A stretch of DNA of 42,248 nucleotides from Treponema_I sp045631425 (GTDB taxonomy: Bacteria > Spirochaetota > Spirochaetia > Treponematales > Treponemataceae): assembly GCA_045631425.1 (NCBI GenBank), contig JAZQUR010000067.1, positions 1 to 42,248 of the forward strand, in the 5' to 3' direction. The position numbers and the translations under genes are program-made. A model generated the notes under the pieces. It did no database searches and was not told the origin of the DNA. It saw only the letters and a program-made list of their open reading frames with translations. Below are positions 22,703-31,768 of this stretch, piece after piece; the first letter of the stretch is position 1, and each line of letters starts with the position of its first letter.

Positions 22703-25186
22703 TTAATTTTTCTTTGGTTTATCTTCTAGTTTCTTTACAGATACCAAAGGCTTATCATTTTTTGCTTCAACGATGATGGTGTCGCCAGTTTGTGCAGAGC
22801 CGTCTAAAATCAAGTTGGCGATAGGATCTTCGATTTCTCGCTGAATAAGACGTCGCATTGGTCTGGCGCCAAAAGCTGGTTCGTATCCTTTTGAGGTAAA
22901 ATATTTTTTTCCACTAGGTTTTAGTTTGATTTTCAAACCTTTTTCAGACAAGCGATTTTCTAAATCTTTTATTTGATTATCAAAAATGGCTATAACTTCT
23001 TCTTCAGAAAGTGCGTTAAACACAACCACATCGTCGATACGGTTTAGCAACTCTGGAAGCAAGAGCTTTTTTAGTTCGTTTAGAGCATTTTCTTTTATTT
23101 GCTCGTAAGGCAACAATCCCTTTGTAACAGAACTAAATCCAAGTTGATTTTCAGTTGTAATCTCTCTAGCACCTGCATTACTTGTCATAATAATTACAGT
23201 ATTTCTAAAGTTTACAGTGTGCCCAAGATTATCTGTAAGTTCCCCTTCTTCAAGGATTTGCAAAAGCAAGTTAAAAATATCTGTGTGTGCTTTTTCGATT
23301 TCATCAAGCAAAATAACAGAGTATGGATTTTTTCGAACTTTATCTGTTAAAACTCCACCTTCTTGATATCCCACATATCCTGGAGGCGCACCGATTAATC
23401 GAGAAACAGTATGCTTTTGCATAAATTCGCTCATATCAACTCGGATAAGAGATTCTTCTGAGCCAAACAAGAATTTTGCAAGAGTTTTCGCTAGTAAAGT
23501 TTTACCAACTCCAGTTGGTCCCAAAAAGATAAAAGAACCTTGTGGTCGCTTAAAAGATGAAACTCCGGCTCTAGCTCGGCGAACAGCTGAAGAAATAAGG
23601 CTAACTGCTTCGTTTTGACCGATTACAGTTTTGTGAAGTTCCTTTTCCATATTGATAAGGCGCTTTGTTTCTTCTGTATCAAGTTGATTTACAGGGATTC
23701 CAGTCATTAAAGACAGAACCACACAAACATCCTTTTCAGAAACAAGATTTCTCTCATTCCATTCTTTGTTGGAAGCCAAAATATTTTCTTGTTGAGCACG
23801 TAAATCTGTGATTTTATCTCGAGTTTCTGCCGCAAGTTCAAAATCCTGATTTTCGATAAAAATCTGCTTTTCTTCCTGTAAAAGAGAAATTTGCTTTTCT
23901 AGTTCTTTGTATTCTGGCGGTGTTTTTTCTTCTTGATTTTTTTTCATAGCGCCAGCTTCGTCTAGCAAATCGAAAGCCTTGTCTGGTAAAAATCTTTCTG
24001 TGATGTAGCGCTTTGAAAATTTCACGATTTGCTCAACAACGCCCTCTGCATATTTTACGTTGTGATATTCTTCGTATTTTTGGATAACACCTTTTAGAAT
24101 ATCAATAGTTTCTTCATCAGTTGGTTCTTCCACAGAAATCTTTTGAAATCTTCGTTCAAGAGCAGAATCTTTTTCAAAATATTTTACGTATTCTTCTTGG
24201 GTAGTTGCCCCGATGATTTGGATTTGTCCACGAGAAAGAGCTGGTTTTAGCATATTTCCAGCATCCATTGTGCCTTCAGATCGCCCTGCCCCTCGTAAAT
24301 TGTGAATTTCATCAATAAAAATGATAATATCCTTTTTCTCTGTGATTTCTTTTATAATCTTTTGGATTCTTTCTTCAAAATCACCGCGATATTTTGTTCC
24401 AGCAATCAATGAGCCTAAATCTAAAACAAGGATTTTTTTGTTTAACAAGCTTTTTGGCACAGAACCTTCTACTATCCGTAGGGCAAGACCTTCCACAATT
24501 GCTGTTTTACCAACGCCTGGCTCTCCAACTAAAACTGGATTATTTTTGCTGCGACGGCTTAAAATCTGAATAATTCGTTCGATTTCTTTTTCACGACCGA
24601 TAACAGGATCTAATTCTCCATTTTTTCCTTGCTCTGTTAAATCTTTACAATGTTCAGCAAGCAAACCTTCTTTTTGAGGTTCAGTTTTCCCTTTAAATCC
24701 ACCTGCAAAAGCTTTTTCCTCTTGTTTTTGGTTATAGGATGATTGAGAACGCAATGAAACTGCTTCAACTGCTTGTCTTAGATTGTCGATTGTAATTGGA
24801 ATTGCTGAAAAAAAGCGAGATGCAATGCTGTTTTCTTCGCGAACTGCCGCAAGTAGCAAATGCTCTGTTCCAACGTAATTTTTTCGTCCGATACGGGATT
24901 CGATATTTGCCACATCCACAATAGTTCTGAGGCGGCGACTTGGTGTAACTTCTTGTTTTGAGTCTAAACCGTTTCCTTGTGGAACGCCTTGTTCCAAAGC
25001 AAGTTGTAACATCAACACATTGATATTTAGATATGATAAAACCTCAAAAGCAAGACTATCGGGGTCAGCAATCAGTGCCAATAAAAGATGTTCAGGCAAA
25101 ATCTGGGCATTGCCTCTTTTTTTTGCAACGCCATATGAAAGTGTTGATAATAATCTATGTGCTCTTGGAGATAATTCCTTATTCAT
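22703..25186 (-). CDS. clpC: ClpC-type AAA+ unfoldase
   Basis: ClpC unfolds proteins and feeds them to ClpP. The 827-residue chain has a double Clp N-domain (about 1-145) and a first AAA module (Walker A GEPGVGKTAI near 220, Walker B IIIFIDEIH). A middle domain with a UVR motif (about 425-470) marks ClpC rather than ClpA or ClpB. The second AAA module has GPTGVGKTLLAK and VILLDEIEKAH. A QLGF loop at about 680 fits ClpP docking. N-domain Glu32 and Glu108 match the two glutamates that bind phospho-arginine in Bacillus ClpC. AAGGA lies 6 bases before ATG 25186. It follows mcsA-mcsB, as in Firmicutes, but without ctsR. Confidence 0.95.
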   Translation of the reverse strand: MNKELSPRAHRLLSTLSYGVAKKRGNAQILPEHLLLALIADPDSLAFEVLSYLNINVLMLQLALEQGVPQGNGLDSKQEVTPSRRLRTIVDVANIESRIGRKNYVGTEHLLLAAVREENSIASRFFSAIPITIDNLRQAVEAVSLRSQSSYNQKQEEKAFAGGFKGKTEPQKEGLLAEHCKDLTEQGKNGELDPVIGREKEIERIIQILSRRSKNNPVLVGEPGVGKTAIVEGLALRIVEGSVPKSLLNKKILVLDLGSLIAGTKYRGDFEERIQKIIKEITEKKDIIIFIDEIHNLRGAGRSEGTMDAGNMLKPALSRGQIQIIGATTQEEYVKYFEKDSALERRFQKISVEEPTDEETIDILKGVIQKYEEYHNVKYAEGVVEQIVKFSKRYITERFLPDKAFDLLDEAGAMKKNQEEKTPPEYKELEKQISLLQEEKQIFIENQDFELAAETRDKITDLRAQQENILASNKEWNERNLVSEKDVCVVLSLMTGIPVNQLDTEETKRLINMEKELHKTVIGQNEAVSLISSAVRRARAGVSSFKRPQGSFIFLGPTGVGKTLLAKTLAKFLFGSEESLIRVDMSEFMQKHTVSRLIGAPPGYVGYQEGGVLTDKVRKNPYSVILLDEIEKAHTDIFNLLLQILEEGELTDNLGHTVNFRNTVIIMTSNAGAREITTENQLGFSSVTKGLLPYEQIKENALNELKKLLLPELLNRIDDVVVFNALSEEEVIAIFDNQIKDLENRLSEKGLKIKLKPSGKKYFTSKGYEPAFGARPMRRLIQREIEDPIANLILDGSAQTGDTIIVEAKNDKPLVSVKKLEDKPKKN

Positions 25187-25239
25187 AAAAAATCCTTGTA
25201 AATTATTAGCTGATTTTCAAATTGGTACACATCCAATTA

Positions 25240-26328
25240 TCAAACCAAAGATACAGAAGAAATAGTTTCTTGTAAAACTAAAGCTCGTAATCTATCTGTT
25301 TGCTCATCAGGCTTTGTAACATCTTCTTCAAAAATAAAGTTTCCGTTACGAATTACAAATCCTAGGTGAGCTGGTTGAATTCGGTATAAAAGTGCAAAAA
25401 GCGTTGCATCATCAATTCCTGTAAAAAGATTGCAATTTTTTCCCAATTTTATAGCAGAAATAAGTTCCAATCCTTCAGGAAGAGAGATAAAACGACTATA
25501 TTTGATAATTGCCAAAGCTCGATAAACTTTGTCTTTTAGAATTGTTTGTTTATTTTTCATCAAATCAAGGCGTGCTTCTCTTTCTGCTTCCAAAAGTTGA
25601 TTTGCAACCGCTTCCATTTTTTGAAGTTGCTCACTTTCGCTAGCTGGATAACTTGCTTGAGTTACAATTCGATAATATGAGCCCAAAGATTTTGTGGTGG
25701 AATTTTGCTTATTTGAAAAACAGGCAAAAATGTCGTATCCACTTTGGGCGAGAGATTTGAAAATATTTTTTTCAAGGCCAGCAAAACTCAAAGCAGGAAG
25801 ATGGAAAACCATAGAAATTTTCATTCCAGTTCCCATATCACGCAATCGAGAAGCAAGATAACCAAAATCTGCCATTCCTGCAAACTGCAAATAATCTTGT
25901 AACTTAGCATCGATAGAAGATAGCAACTCAAAATTAGACTGCAAACTTAATCCTGTAGAAAAAGTTGATAAATGCAAGTGATCCGTAGAATTGATTGTGC
26001 AAGACACTTTTCCATCAGAACGAATAACAACACCTGTGTCGTTTTTTTCAATCATATCTTGGGTGAGAACACCACGTTCGGCCAAAATCAATCTGCCAAG
26101 CAATTCAAGATTTCTGGTAGATAAACTTTGATAATCAGATGCGTTTTCAAATTGTGCAAAAGCATTAAAAATTTTTAGTTGAACTTTTTCTTTATCATCT
26201 TCTTTGAGTTTTTGAGGAAAAGGAAAATCCGCTAAATTTCTTGCAAGCCGAATTCTTGTAGAACAAATAACATCATCCTGATTTCCTTTTTCTGAGTACC
26301 AGGCTGGACTTGAAGTAATGTTATTCAT
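25240..26328 (-). CDS. mcsB: McsB-like phosphagen-kinase family protein, probably catalytically inactive
   Basis: McsB of Bacillus phosphorylates arginines on proteins to mark them for ClpCP. This 362-residue homologue keeps the fold and landmarks (STRIRLARN near residue 24, FGYLASR, MGTG, FHLPALSF). However, the substrate and catalytic positions differ. NEEDH is NSTDH, so both glutamates are lost, and the following Arg is His. The CPTN cysteine motif is RLRD, the GLRASV arginine is Lys, and the GEGSEA glutamate is absent. It overlaps mcsA by 8 bases and precedes clpC by 53. It may act as a non-catalytic ClpC adaptor. Family assignment is firm; loss of activity is inferred from aligning by eye. 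Confidence 0.88.
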   Translation of the reverse strand: MNNITSSPAWYSEKGNQDDVICSTRIRLARNLADFPFPQKLKEDDKEKVQLKIFNAFAQFENASDYQSLSTRNLELLGRLILAERGVLTQDMIEKNDTGVVIRSDGKVSCTINSTDHLHLSTFSTGLSLQSNFELLSSIDAKLQDYLQFAGMADFGYLASRLRDMGTGMKISMVFHLPALSFAGLEKNIFKSLAQSGYDIFACFSNKQNSTTKSLGSYYRIVTQASYPASESEQLQKMEAVANQLLEAEREARLDLMKNKQTILKDKVYRALAIIKYSRFISLPEGLELISAIKLGKNCNLFTGIDDATLFALLYRIQPAHLGFVIRNGNFIFEEDVTKPDEQTDRLRALVLQETISSVSLV

Positions 26329-26839
26329 TTTTGCTATCCAATTCCTTTATTTTATCTCTGAAAATTGCAGCATTTTCAAAATCCTCGATTGCTACATATC
26401 GTTCTAACTCTTTTTGTAACTTGGCGCGACTTTGCAAAAGTGAACATCCGTCTGCAATGTGTTTTGGAAATGTACCAGAATAAACTTGTTCAGGGTTTTT
26501 GCCCAAAACTTTTTTTATGTCATCTGCAAATTTTGTGTAGCAAACGGGGCAGCCCACAGTACGATATCGCTTAATATCTTGGAGAGAAGTTCCACAAACG
26601 TCGCAAAAAATAAAATCTTCCACAGATGTTGGATTTTTTTGAGGATTGAATTTATTTGAAAACATACCAAGAATTTTTGAAATTGGTATGTTTTTTGGAT
26701 TAAAATCTTCTTGGTTTGGAGTTGGAATTCCTTTTTCCGCTGCACATTCCATGCATAAATGAAGTTCTTGTCTTTCACTTCCTCTGACTTCTTGCAAAAG
26801 AATAATTGCATCATTTACTTTGCAAATATCACATTTCAT
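26321..26839 (-). CDS. mcsA: McsA, zinc-finger/UVR partner of McsB and ClpC
   Basis: A 172-residue protein with four CxxC pairs (near residues 3-6, 29-32, 79-82, 96-99), expected to form two zinc fingers. A C-terminal UVR motif (ERYVAIEDFENAAIFRDKIK) is the ClpC/UvrB-type interaction helix pair. In Bacillus McsA activates McsB and links it to ClpC. It overlaps mcsB by 8 bases and begins 21 bases after lolE. GGAG lies 13 bases before ATG 26839, further than usual, so translation may depend on coupling. Confidence 0.93.
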   Translation of the reverse strand: MKCDICKVNDAIILLQEVRGSERQELHLCMECAAEKGIPTPNQEDFNPKNIPISKILGMFSNKFNPQKNPTSVEDFIFCDVCGTSLQDIKRYRTVGCPVCYTKFADDIKKVLGKNPEQVYSGTFPKHIADGCSLLQSRAKLQKELERYVAIEDFENAAIFRDKIKELDSKNE

Positions 26840-26860
26840 ATTTTTTCTAAAACTCCAACA

Positions 26861-28183
26861 CTATATCTTACGAATGATACTTATAGGTTTTTCCTTTGCT
26901 GCCTTTGAAGCAGGAATAATCGAAACTAAAACTGAAAGAATGATTGTTCCAAACAAAATTATCAAAATTTCTTTCCCCGGAATTGAAATAGGAATTGTTT
27001 CTAGATAATAAGCTGGGTCAAGCAAGGAAACTGGAATATATTCACTTCCATCCTTTATATAATATAACAACTTTGTGAATGTGTTAATGATTTTTTCAAA
27101 AAAACTTATAATCGAATTAATATTAACTGCGCACAAAATTCCAAGCGGAATACCAATCAAGGTTCCAAGCAATCCAGCAACTCCACCAGTTAAAACAAAC
27201 ACAGAGCCAATTCCCTTATTTGAAGCTCCCAAACTTTTTAAGATGGCAATATCTTTTCGTTTTTCCATAACCAGCATAACCAAAGCGGAGGAAACGTTTA
27301 CAGAAGCAACTAAAACGATAAGGAACATTACAAACAAAAGCATTAACTTTGTGGATGCAAAATTTTCGTATTGAGAAGCATTTAATTCTTTCCAAGTATA
27401 AAGGGAAAATCCACTTGGCATTGATGTTTCAATGTCCAACATAGTTCGATAAAAACTATCATCAAATGGATCAGATGTTTCGATTCCAACACAAATGGAA
27501 GAAGCAGCTGTTGAAAGATATTCAAATCCACTTTCTAATGGGATAAAAACCCAAAGTGCATCAATTTCTTGATATCCACTTGAAACAATACCTTCAACTT
27601 TGAAAGTAGATATTTTTGGGATAATAGAACCTGTAAGTGAAGTTTTGGTTGAAATCAAACGAACTGTATCGCCTACAGAAACTCCAATAAGTTCCGCAAT
27701 TTTCTTTCCGATTACACAAGATTTATTTGATGAAAAACTAGCACTACCCTCTATAACTTCTAGATATTCTGTAAAAGCTTTGTTCTCTGTAAAAAGTTTT
27801 GGTTCAATAGCCCGAACTGTAGCACCACTTCTCCCAGATTTTCCAGCAGCAAGAACAGTTCCTTGACGCTCGATATAAGTATTTAATACTTTTGGGTGTT
27901 TTTTTATGTTTTCAGCCACATCTTCCAAAACAAGCAAATTTTGCTCGTTATCAGGATATGTTCGAACTTGTGCAACTTGCAAATGAAAACTTGAAAGCCC
28001 AATAATACGGTTTGTAATTCCTTCAATCATTCCGTCAGTAACAATCAAAACCACTGTTAGAGGAATTAAACTTAAAGCAATACAAAAAACAGCACCTATC
28101 AAACTTTTTCGTGCATTTGTCAGAGCAGAATCTTTTGGTTTAATAATTCTTGAACAAATTAAGAAAATTGATGACAATTTCAT
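26861..28183 (-). CDS. lolE: Lipoprotein-releasing permease, LolE/LolC type (second copy)
   Basis: A 440-residue FtsX-family inner-membrane protein with one N-terminal helix, a large periplasmic domain (about 65-265), and three C-terminal helices. The LVMEKRKDIAILKSLGASNKGI motif contacts LolD. With LolD and the other permease it extracts lipoproteins from the inner membrane for transport to the outer membrane. The ATG at 28183 overlaps the lolD stop as ATGA, so I prefer it to an upstream start at 28219. The C/E label is by gene order only. Confidence 0.85.
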   Translation of the reverse strand: MKLSSIFLICSRIIKPKDSALTNARKSLIGAVFCIALSLIPLTVVLIVTDGMIEGITNRIIGLSSFHLQVAQVRTYPDNEQNLLVLEDVAENIKKHPKVLNTYIERQGTVLAAGKSGRSGATVRAIEPKLFTENKAFTEYLEVIEGSASFSSNKSCVIGKKIAELIGVSVGDTVRLISTKTSLTGSIIPKISTFKVEGIVSSGYQEIDALWVFIPLESGFEYLSTAASSICVGIETSDPFDDSFYRTMLDIETSMPSGFSLYTWKELNASQYENFASTKLMLLFVMFLIVLVASVNVSSALVMLVMEKRKDIAILKSLGASNKGIGSVFVLTGGVAGLLGTLIGIPLGILCAVNINSIISFFEKIINTFTKLLYYIKDGSEYIPVSLLDPAYYLETIPISIPGKEILIILFGTIILSVLVSIIPASKAAKEKPISIIRKI

Positions 28184-28860
28184 AGAGTGATAATCTTTCC
28201 TTCTTTTATTGAATAACAAACATCTCCACGTTTTGTCAAAGAAGTGTCATGTGTTACTAAAACTAATGATTTATTATATTTTTCGGTAATAGAAAATAAC
28301 AAATCAATTACAGAAGAAGCGTTTTCTGGATCAAGATTTCCAGTTGGTTCATCTGCCAAAATCAATTCTGGATTGTTAATCAATGCTCTCGCTACTGCTA
28401 TTCGCTGTCTTTCCCCACCAGAAAGTTGACTTGGCAAGTGATTTGCACGATTTTCGAGGCCCACATCTTGAATCAAGCTTTTTGCTCTGTCGATGGCATC
28501 TTTTTTCTTCATTCCCGCCATATATGCTGGTAAAAAAATGTTTTCCAATGCAGTAAAATCTTTTAGCAAATAGTGAAATTGGAAAATCAATCCCAAGAAT
28601 TTTGAGCGATATTCTGTAAGTTGATTTTCTTTTAACTCGTTGATTTTATATGGTCCAACTTGGATTTCACCTTTTGTAGCAGTTTCAAGGCCACCAATAA
28701 TATTTAACAAAGTACTTTTTCCACAACCACTAGACCCTAAAATAATAGATTTAGTACCAGCTTCAATTTCCATATCTAAATCTTTGAGAATTGTTAAAGG
28801 TTCACCAACTCCCAAAAAAGTTTTTTCTAAGTTTTTTATTGAAATAATAGAATTACTCAT
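28180..28860 (-). CDS. lolD: Lipoprotein-releasing ATPase LolD
   Basis: A 226-residue ABC ATPase of the LolD/MacB branch. It has Walker A GSSGCGKST, the signature LSGGERQRIAVARAL, Walker B with the family-typical ILADEPTGNLD, and H-loop VTHD. It energises lipoprotein release by the two flanking permeases. It overlaps lolC by 8 bases and lolE by 4 bases, a fully coupled trio. Confidence 0.93.
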   Translation of the reverse strand: MSNSIISIKNLEKTFLGVGEPLTILKDLDMEIEAGTKSIILGSSGCGKSTLLNIIGGLETATKGEIQVGPYKINELKENQLTEYRSKFLGLIFQFHYLLKDFTALENIFLPAYMAGMKKKDAIDRAKSLIQDVGLENRANHLPSQLSGGERQRIAVARALINNPELILADEPTGNLDPENASSVIDLLFSITEKYNKSLVLVTHDTSLTKRGDVCYSIKEGKIITL

Positions 28861-30154
28861 CTCTTAACACCTCTGAAATAGAAGATTTCATAATATTTTT
28901 ACTTGCAAGTAGTGCTGCAAAATATGAAGCTAAAACACCAAAAAGAGTTATTAACACAACTTCATAAGGAACTACTCTTGCAGGGATTTTTGAGTAGTAC
29001 ATAAAAATCGAGTTTGAAGCAATAAATGCTGCATTATCAGGATTTACAATCAAATTAAACAAATATGTGATTTTGCCTAATATCCATGAAAATCCGTAAA
29101 AAACGCCTTCCATATTGTAAGAAATCAAAAGTCCAATAATCAATCCTGGGATAGAACCTTTTACACCAGTCAACAAGCCCTGCATTGTGAAAATAAAGCG
29201 AGTATCCTTTTTTCCAGAACCTAGGGCTTGTAAAACTGCAATTTCTTCCCGGCGCTCGTAAACAAGTCGGCGCATAGAATTGTAAATATTTATAGCAACC
29301 ACCACAAAAATTAAAAATGCTAAAAACATCAAAACGTTTTTTTCGATTTTTAATGCGCCAAAAAAAGAACGGTTGTAGCTTCGCCAAGATTCACAATTTA
29401 AGCCGGGAGCCTGATTCTCAATCTTCGCAATAATTCTCGCATCTTGATTTTGATTTTTAAGTTTTAAACAAGTGAGAGGCAAAACATCGTCACCAAGAAG
29501 ACTTTGGGCAGTTTCAAGAGAAACAAAGGCAAAAGTCTGATTTATATCGCTGTATCCAGAAGTGAATGTTCCCACGATTGTAACATTTCGGTTTGCAGAA
29601 AAAAGCTCTGTATCGCTAGAACCAGAAATTGCTAACAAATTCACAGAATCCCCTACCCGCAAACCAAGGCGACGAGCAAGAGTAGAACCTAAAACACAAG
29701 AATAAGGCTCTGAAAGGTCGAACTTTCCAGAAACAATAGTCAACTCATCTTTGAAACCAGAGTCTACCTCTAAAATATTTGCAGGAACCCCGCGAAGCAA
29801 GGCTGGATACTGTCTAGAGCCATTTCCAACCATCAAAGTTTGAGCTTCATACATTTCGATAAATGTACGAATATCTTTTGATTTTGATATTTCCAAGTCT
29901 GAAAAGTCAAATTCTTTTGAAGGATTTTCAATTCTAACGTGGAAAGAACTAATTTCCATAATGGAGTCGATATATCCCATTTGAAAGCCGTTCATTACAG
30001 AAATAATCACGATAAGAGCCGCTACACCAAAAGCAATTCCTGCAGAAGCAAAAAAACTGTTGATTGCGTAACGTCCTGTACTATCCACTTTTGCAAATCG
30101 CTTTGCAACGTATAAAATCCAAGGCAAGTTTTTTTTCTCGTTGTATTTTTTCAT
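28853..30154 (-). CDS. lolC: Lipoprotein-releasing permease, LolC/LolE type (first copy)
   Basis: A 433-residue FtsX-family permease with an N-terminal helix (about 30-55, GVAALIVIISVMNGFQMG), a periplasmic domain (about 60-260), and three C-terminal helices. The cytoplasmic motif ERREEIAVLQALGSGKKD is typical for LolC/E. The N-terminal WILYVAKRF motif is also typical. GAGG lies 9 bases before ATG 30154. It begins at the stop of the small secreted protein gene, so it is part of the same transcript. Confidence 0.88.
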   Translation of the reverse strand: MKKYNEKKNLPWILYVAKRFAKVDSTGRYAINSFFASAGIAFGVAALIVIISVMNGFQMGYIDSIMEISSFHVRIENPSKEFDFSDLEISKSKDIRTFIEMYEAQTLMVGNGSRQYPALLRGVPANILEVDSGFKDELTIVSGKFDLSEPYSCVLGSTLARRLGLRVGDSVNLLAISGSSDTELFSANRNVTIVGTFTSGYSDINQTFAFVSLETAQSLLGDDVLPLTCLKLKNQNQDARIIAKIENQAPGLNCESWRSYNRSFFGALKIEKNVLMFLAFLIFVVVAINIYNSMRRLVYERREEIAVLQALGSGKKDTRFIFTMQGLLTGVKGSIPGLIIGLLISYNMEGVFYGFSWILGKITYLFNLIVNPDNAAFIASNSIFMYYSKIPARVVPYEVVLITLFGVLASYFAALLASKNIMKSSISEVLRDE

Positions 30155-30865
30155 CTATTTTCGCCTCAATTCTTTTCCCTGAAAATAAGTAATCTCTAAC
30201 TTTTTTTGATTTTCTTCGTATTCTGTGTAAATCCTAATATCACCCTCAAAAAAAGTGTTTTCATAAAATTTCAAAGGTGATAAATAGATTTTTTCTTTTG
30301 TCTTAAATTGATTTTCAAAATAAAACTCATTTGTAAAGGTTTTTGACTCAGAATCAAATTCCACATATTCATAACGAATTTCATTTTCGGTAGTGGATTT
30401 TAGTTCATTTTCCACAAACTCATATTTTATTTCGATATTTTTTGATATGCGACCTTCTGAATCGTAAACATATTTTTGTTCGAAAAACATTTTATCATCA
30501 ATATATGTTTGGCACAAAACCTCTTTTCCCGCATCAGAAAATTCTCGTTTTTCAGTTTTTGATTCTAAAAAATAAACAGTTTCTGAGGATAAAGGAAACA
30601 TTGAACGTTCAGAATATGCGTAAGAAGTTTTTGAAATCATCTCTTCTGTGTTTATGTCCCAAGTAATCTTTAGAAGTAGACGTTTGTTTAAATCGTATTC
30701 TTTTCTGATTAGAGATTCATCAAGAACATAAGTATAAACAAGATTTTGATGATTTTTTTCTGAAATTGTAAAATTATCCTTGGTAAAGTTTTCTACATCT
30801 TCTGCAAAAGATAAAGTTAGTACGCAAAAAAAGCAGAAAACAAAAAATAATTTTATGCGTACCAT
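30155..30865 (-). CDS. Small secreted protein with a YD-like segment, function unknown
   Basis: I do not recognise a named family. The 236-residue protein has a signal peptide (about 1-21, cleavage near SFA). The mature part is almost all beta-type sequence rich in Glu, Lys, Tyr and Phe, including a YD-like motif (YVYDSEGRISKNIEIKYE). No membrane segment follows the signal, so it is probably periplasmic. It sits between ftsY and lolC with no gaps (5 bases and 0 bases), suggesting co-expression with envelope-biogenesis genes. Confidence 0.7.
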   Translation of the reverse strand: MVRIKLFFVFCFFCVLTLSFAEDVENFTKDNFTISEKNHQNLVYTYVLDESLIRKEYDLNKRLLLKITWDINTEEMISKTSYAYSERSMFPLSSETVYFLESKTEKREFSDAGKEVLCQTYIDDKMFFEQKYVYDSEGRISKNIEIKYEFVENELKSTTENEIRYEYVEFDSESKTFTNEFYFENQFKTKEKIYLSPLKFYENTFFEGDIRIYTEYEENQKKLEITYFQGKELRRK

Positions 30866-30870
30866 GAAAA

Positions 30871-31743
30871 TTAGTCCTCGATAAATTCTTTTGCAAAAGC
30901 TTCTGCAGAAAATGGAGCAATATCTTCGTAGTGTTCACCAGTACAAACAAAAGCTACAGGAATTCCAAGCTCTTTTCCAAGTGATATAACGATACCGCCT
31001 TTTGCAGTAGAATCATACTTTGTTAAAACAACAGCATCAACACCTACAGCATCATTAAAAACTTCGGCTTGGCGTAAAGCATTTTGTCCAGTTGTAGCAT
31101 CCAATACAAGAATTTTTTTGTATGCACCTTCACTTGCTTTTTGACCTGCAATTCTATCAATTTTTTGAAGTTCCCGAACCAAGTTTTCTTTGTTGTGTAA
31201 ACGTCCTGCAGTGTCAGCAAAAACTAAAGCACCACCATTAGCGGCGGCAGCAGAAGCGGCATCAAACACAACAGCAGAAGGATCTGCCCCACTTTGATGT
31301 GATACAATGCGTACACCAACTTTTTCAGCGTGGAAAGTAAGTTGTTCAATAGCAGCAGCTCTAAATGTATCAGCAGCAGCTAAAATTACATTGTGGCCGT
31401 TATCTTTAAAATATTTTGAAAGTTTTGCTGCAGTTGTGGTTTTTCCAGCACCATTTACGCCCAAAAGCATATAAATAGAAACTTGATTTTTATCAATTTC
31501 AAAATTGCAAGTTTTTATGTGACTCATTAAAAGAGTTTTTAATTCGTTTTTAATATCAGTTTCTTCAGTAAGTTTTTTTTCTTTACAGATTTTTTCAAGT
31601 TTTTCAGTTATTTCAAATGCTGTTTTTGCACCAATATCACCTTCGATAAGAGTATCTGTTAAATCATCAAAAAAATCTTGATTTGTATCTTTGTGAATTC
31701 CAAAAAGTTGTGCTAATTTTTTTCCAAAACCAAATTTTGCCAT
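30871..31743 (-). CDS. ftsY: Signal recognition particle receptor FtsY
   Basis: FtsY docks ribosome-SRP complexes at the membrane. The 290-residue protein is an NG domain only. It has an N four-helix region (about 1-85), P-loop GVNGAGKTTT, DTFRAAAIEQL, G3 DTAGRLHNKENL, G4 TKYDSTAKGG, and the closing GEHYEDIAPF. The acidic A-domain of enterobacterial FtsY is absent, as in many bacteria. AAGGA precedes ATG 31743. Confidence 0.96.
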   Translation of the reverse strand: MAKFGFGKKLAQLFGIHKDTNQDFFDDLTDTLIEGDIGAKTAFEITEKLEKICKEKKLTEETDIKNELKTLLMSHIKTCNFEIDKNQVSIYMLLGVNGAGKTTTAAKLSKYFKDNGHNVILAAADTFRAAAIEQLTFHAEKVGVRIVSHQSGADPSAVVFDAASAAAANGGALVFADTAGRLHNKENLVRELQKIDRIAGQKASEGAYKKILVLDATTGQNALRQAEVFNDAVGVDAVVLTKYDSTAKGGIVISLGKELGIPVAFVCTGEHYEDIAPFSAEAFAKEFIED

Positions 31744-31768
31744 AATATTTCCTTTTAGTAATTTAGTA

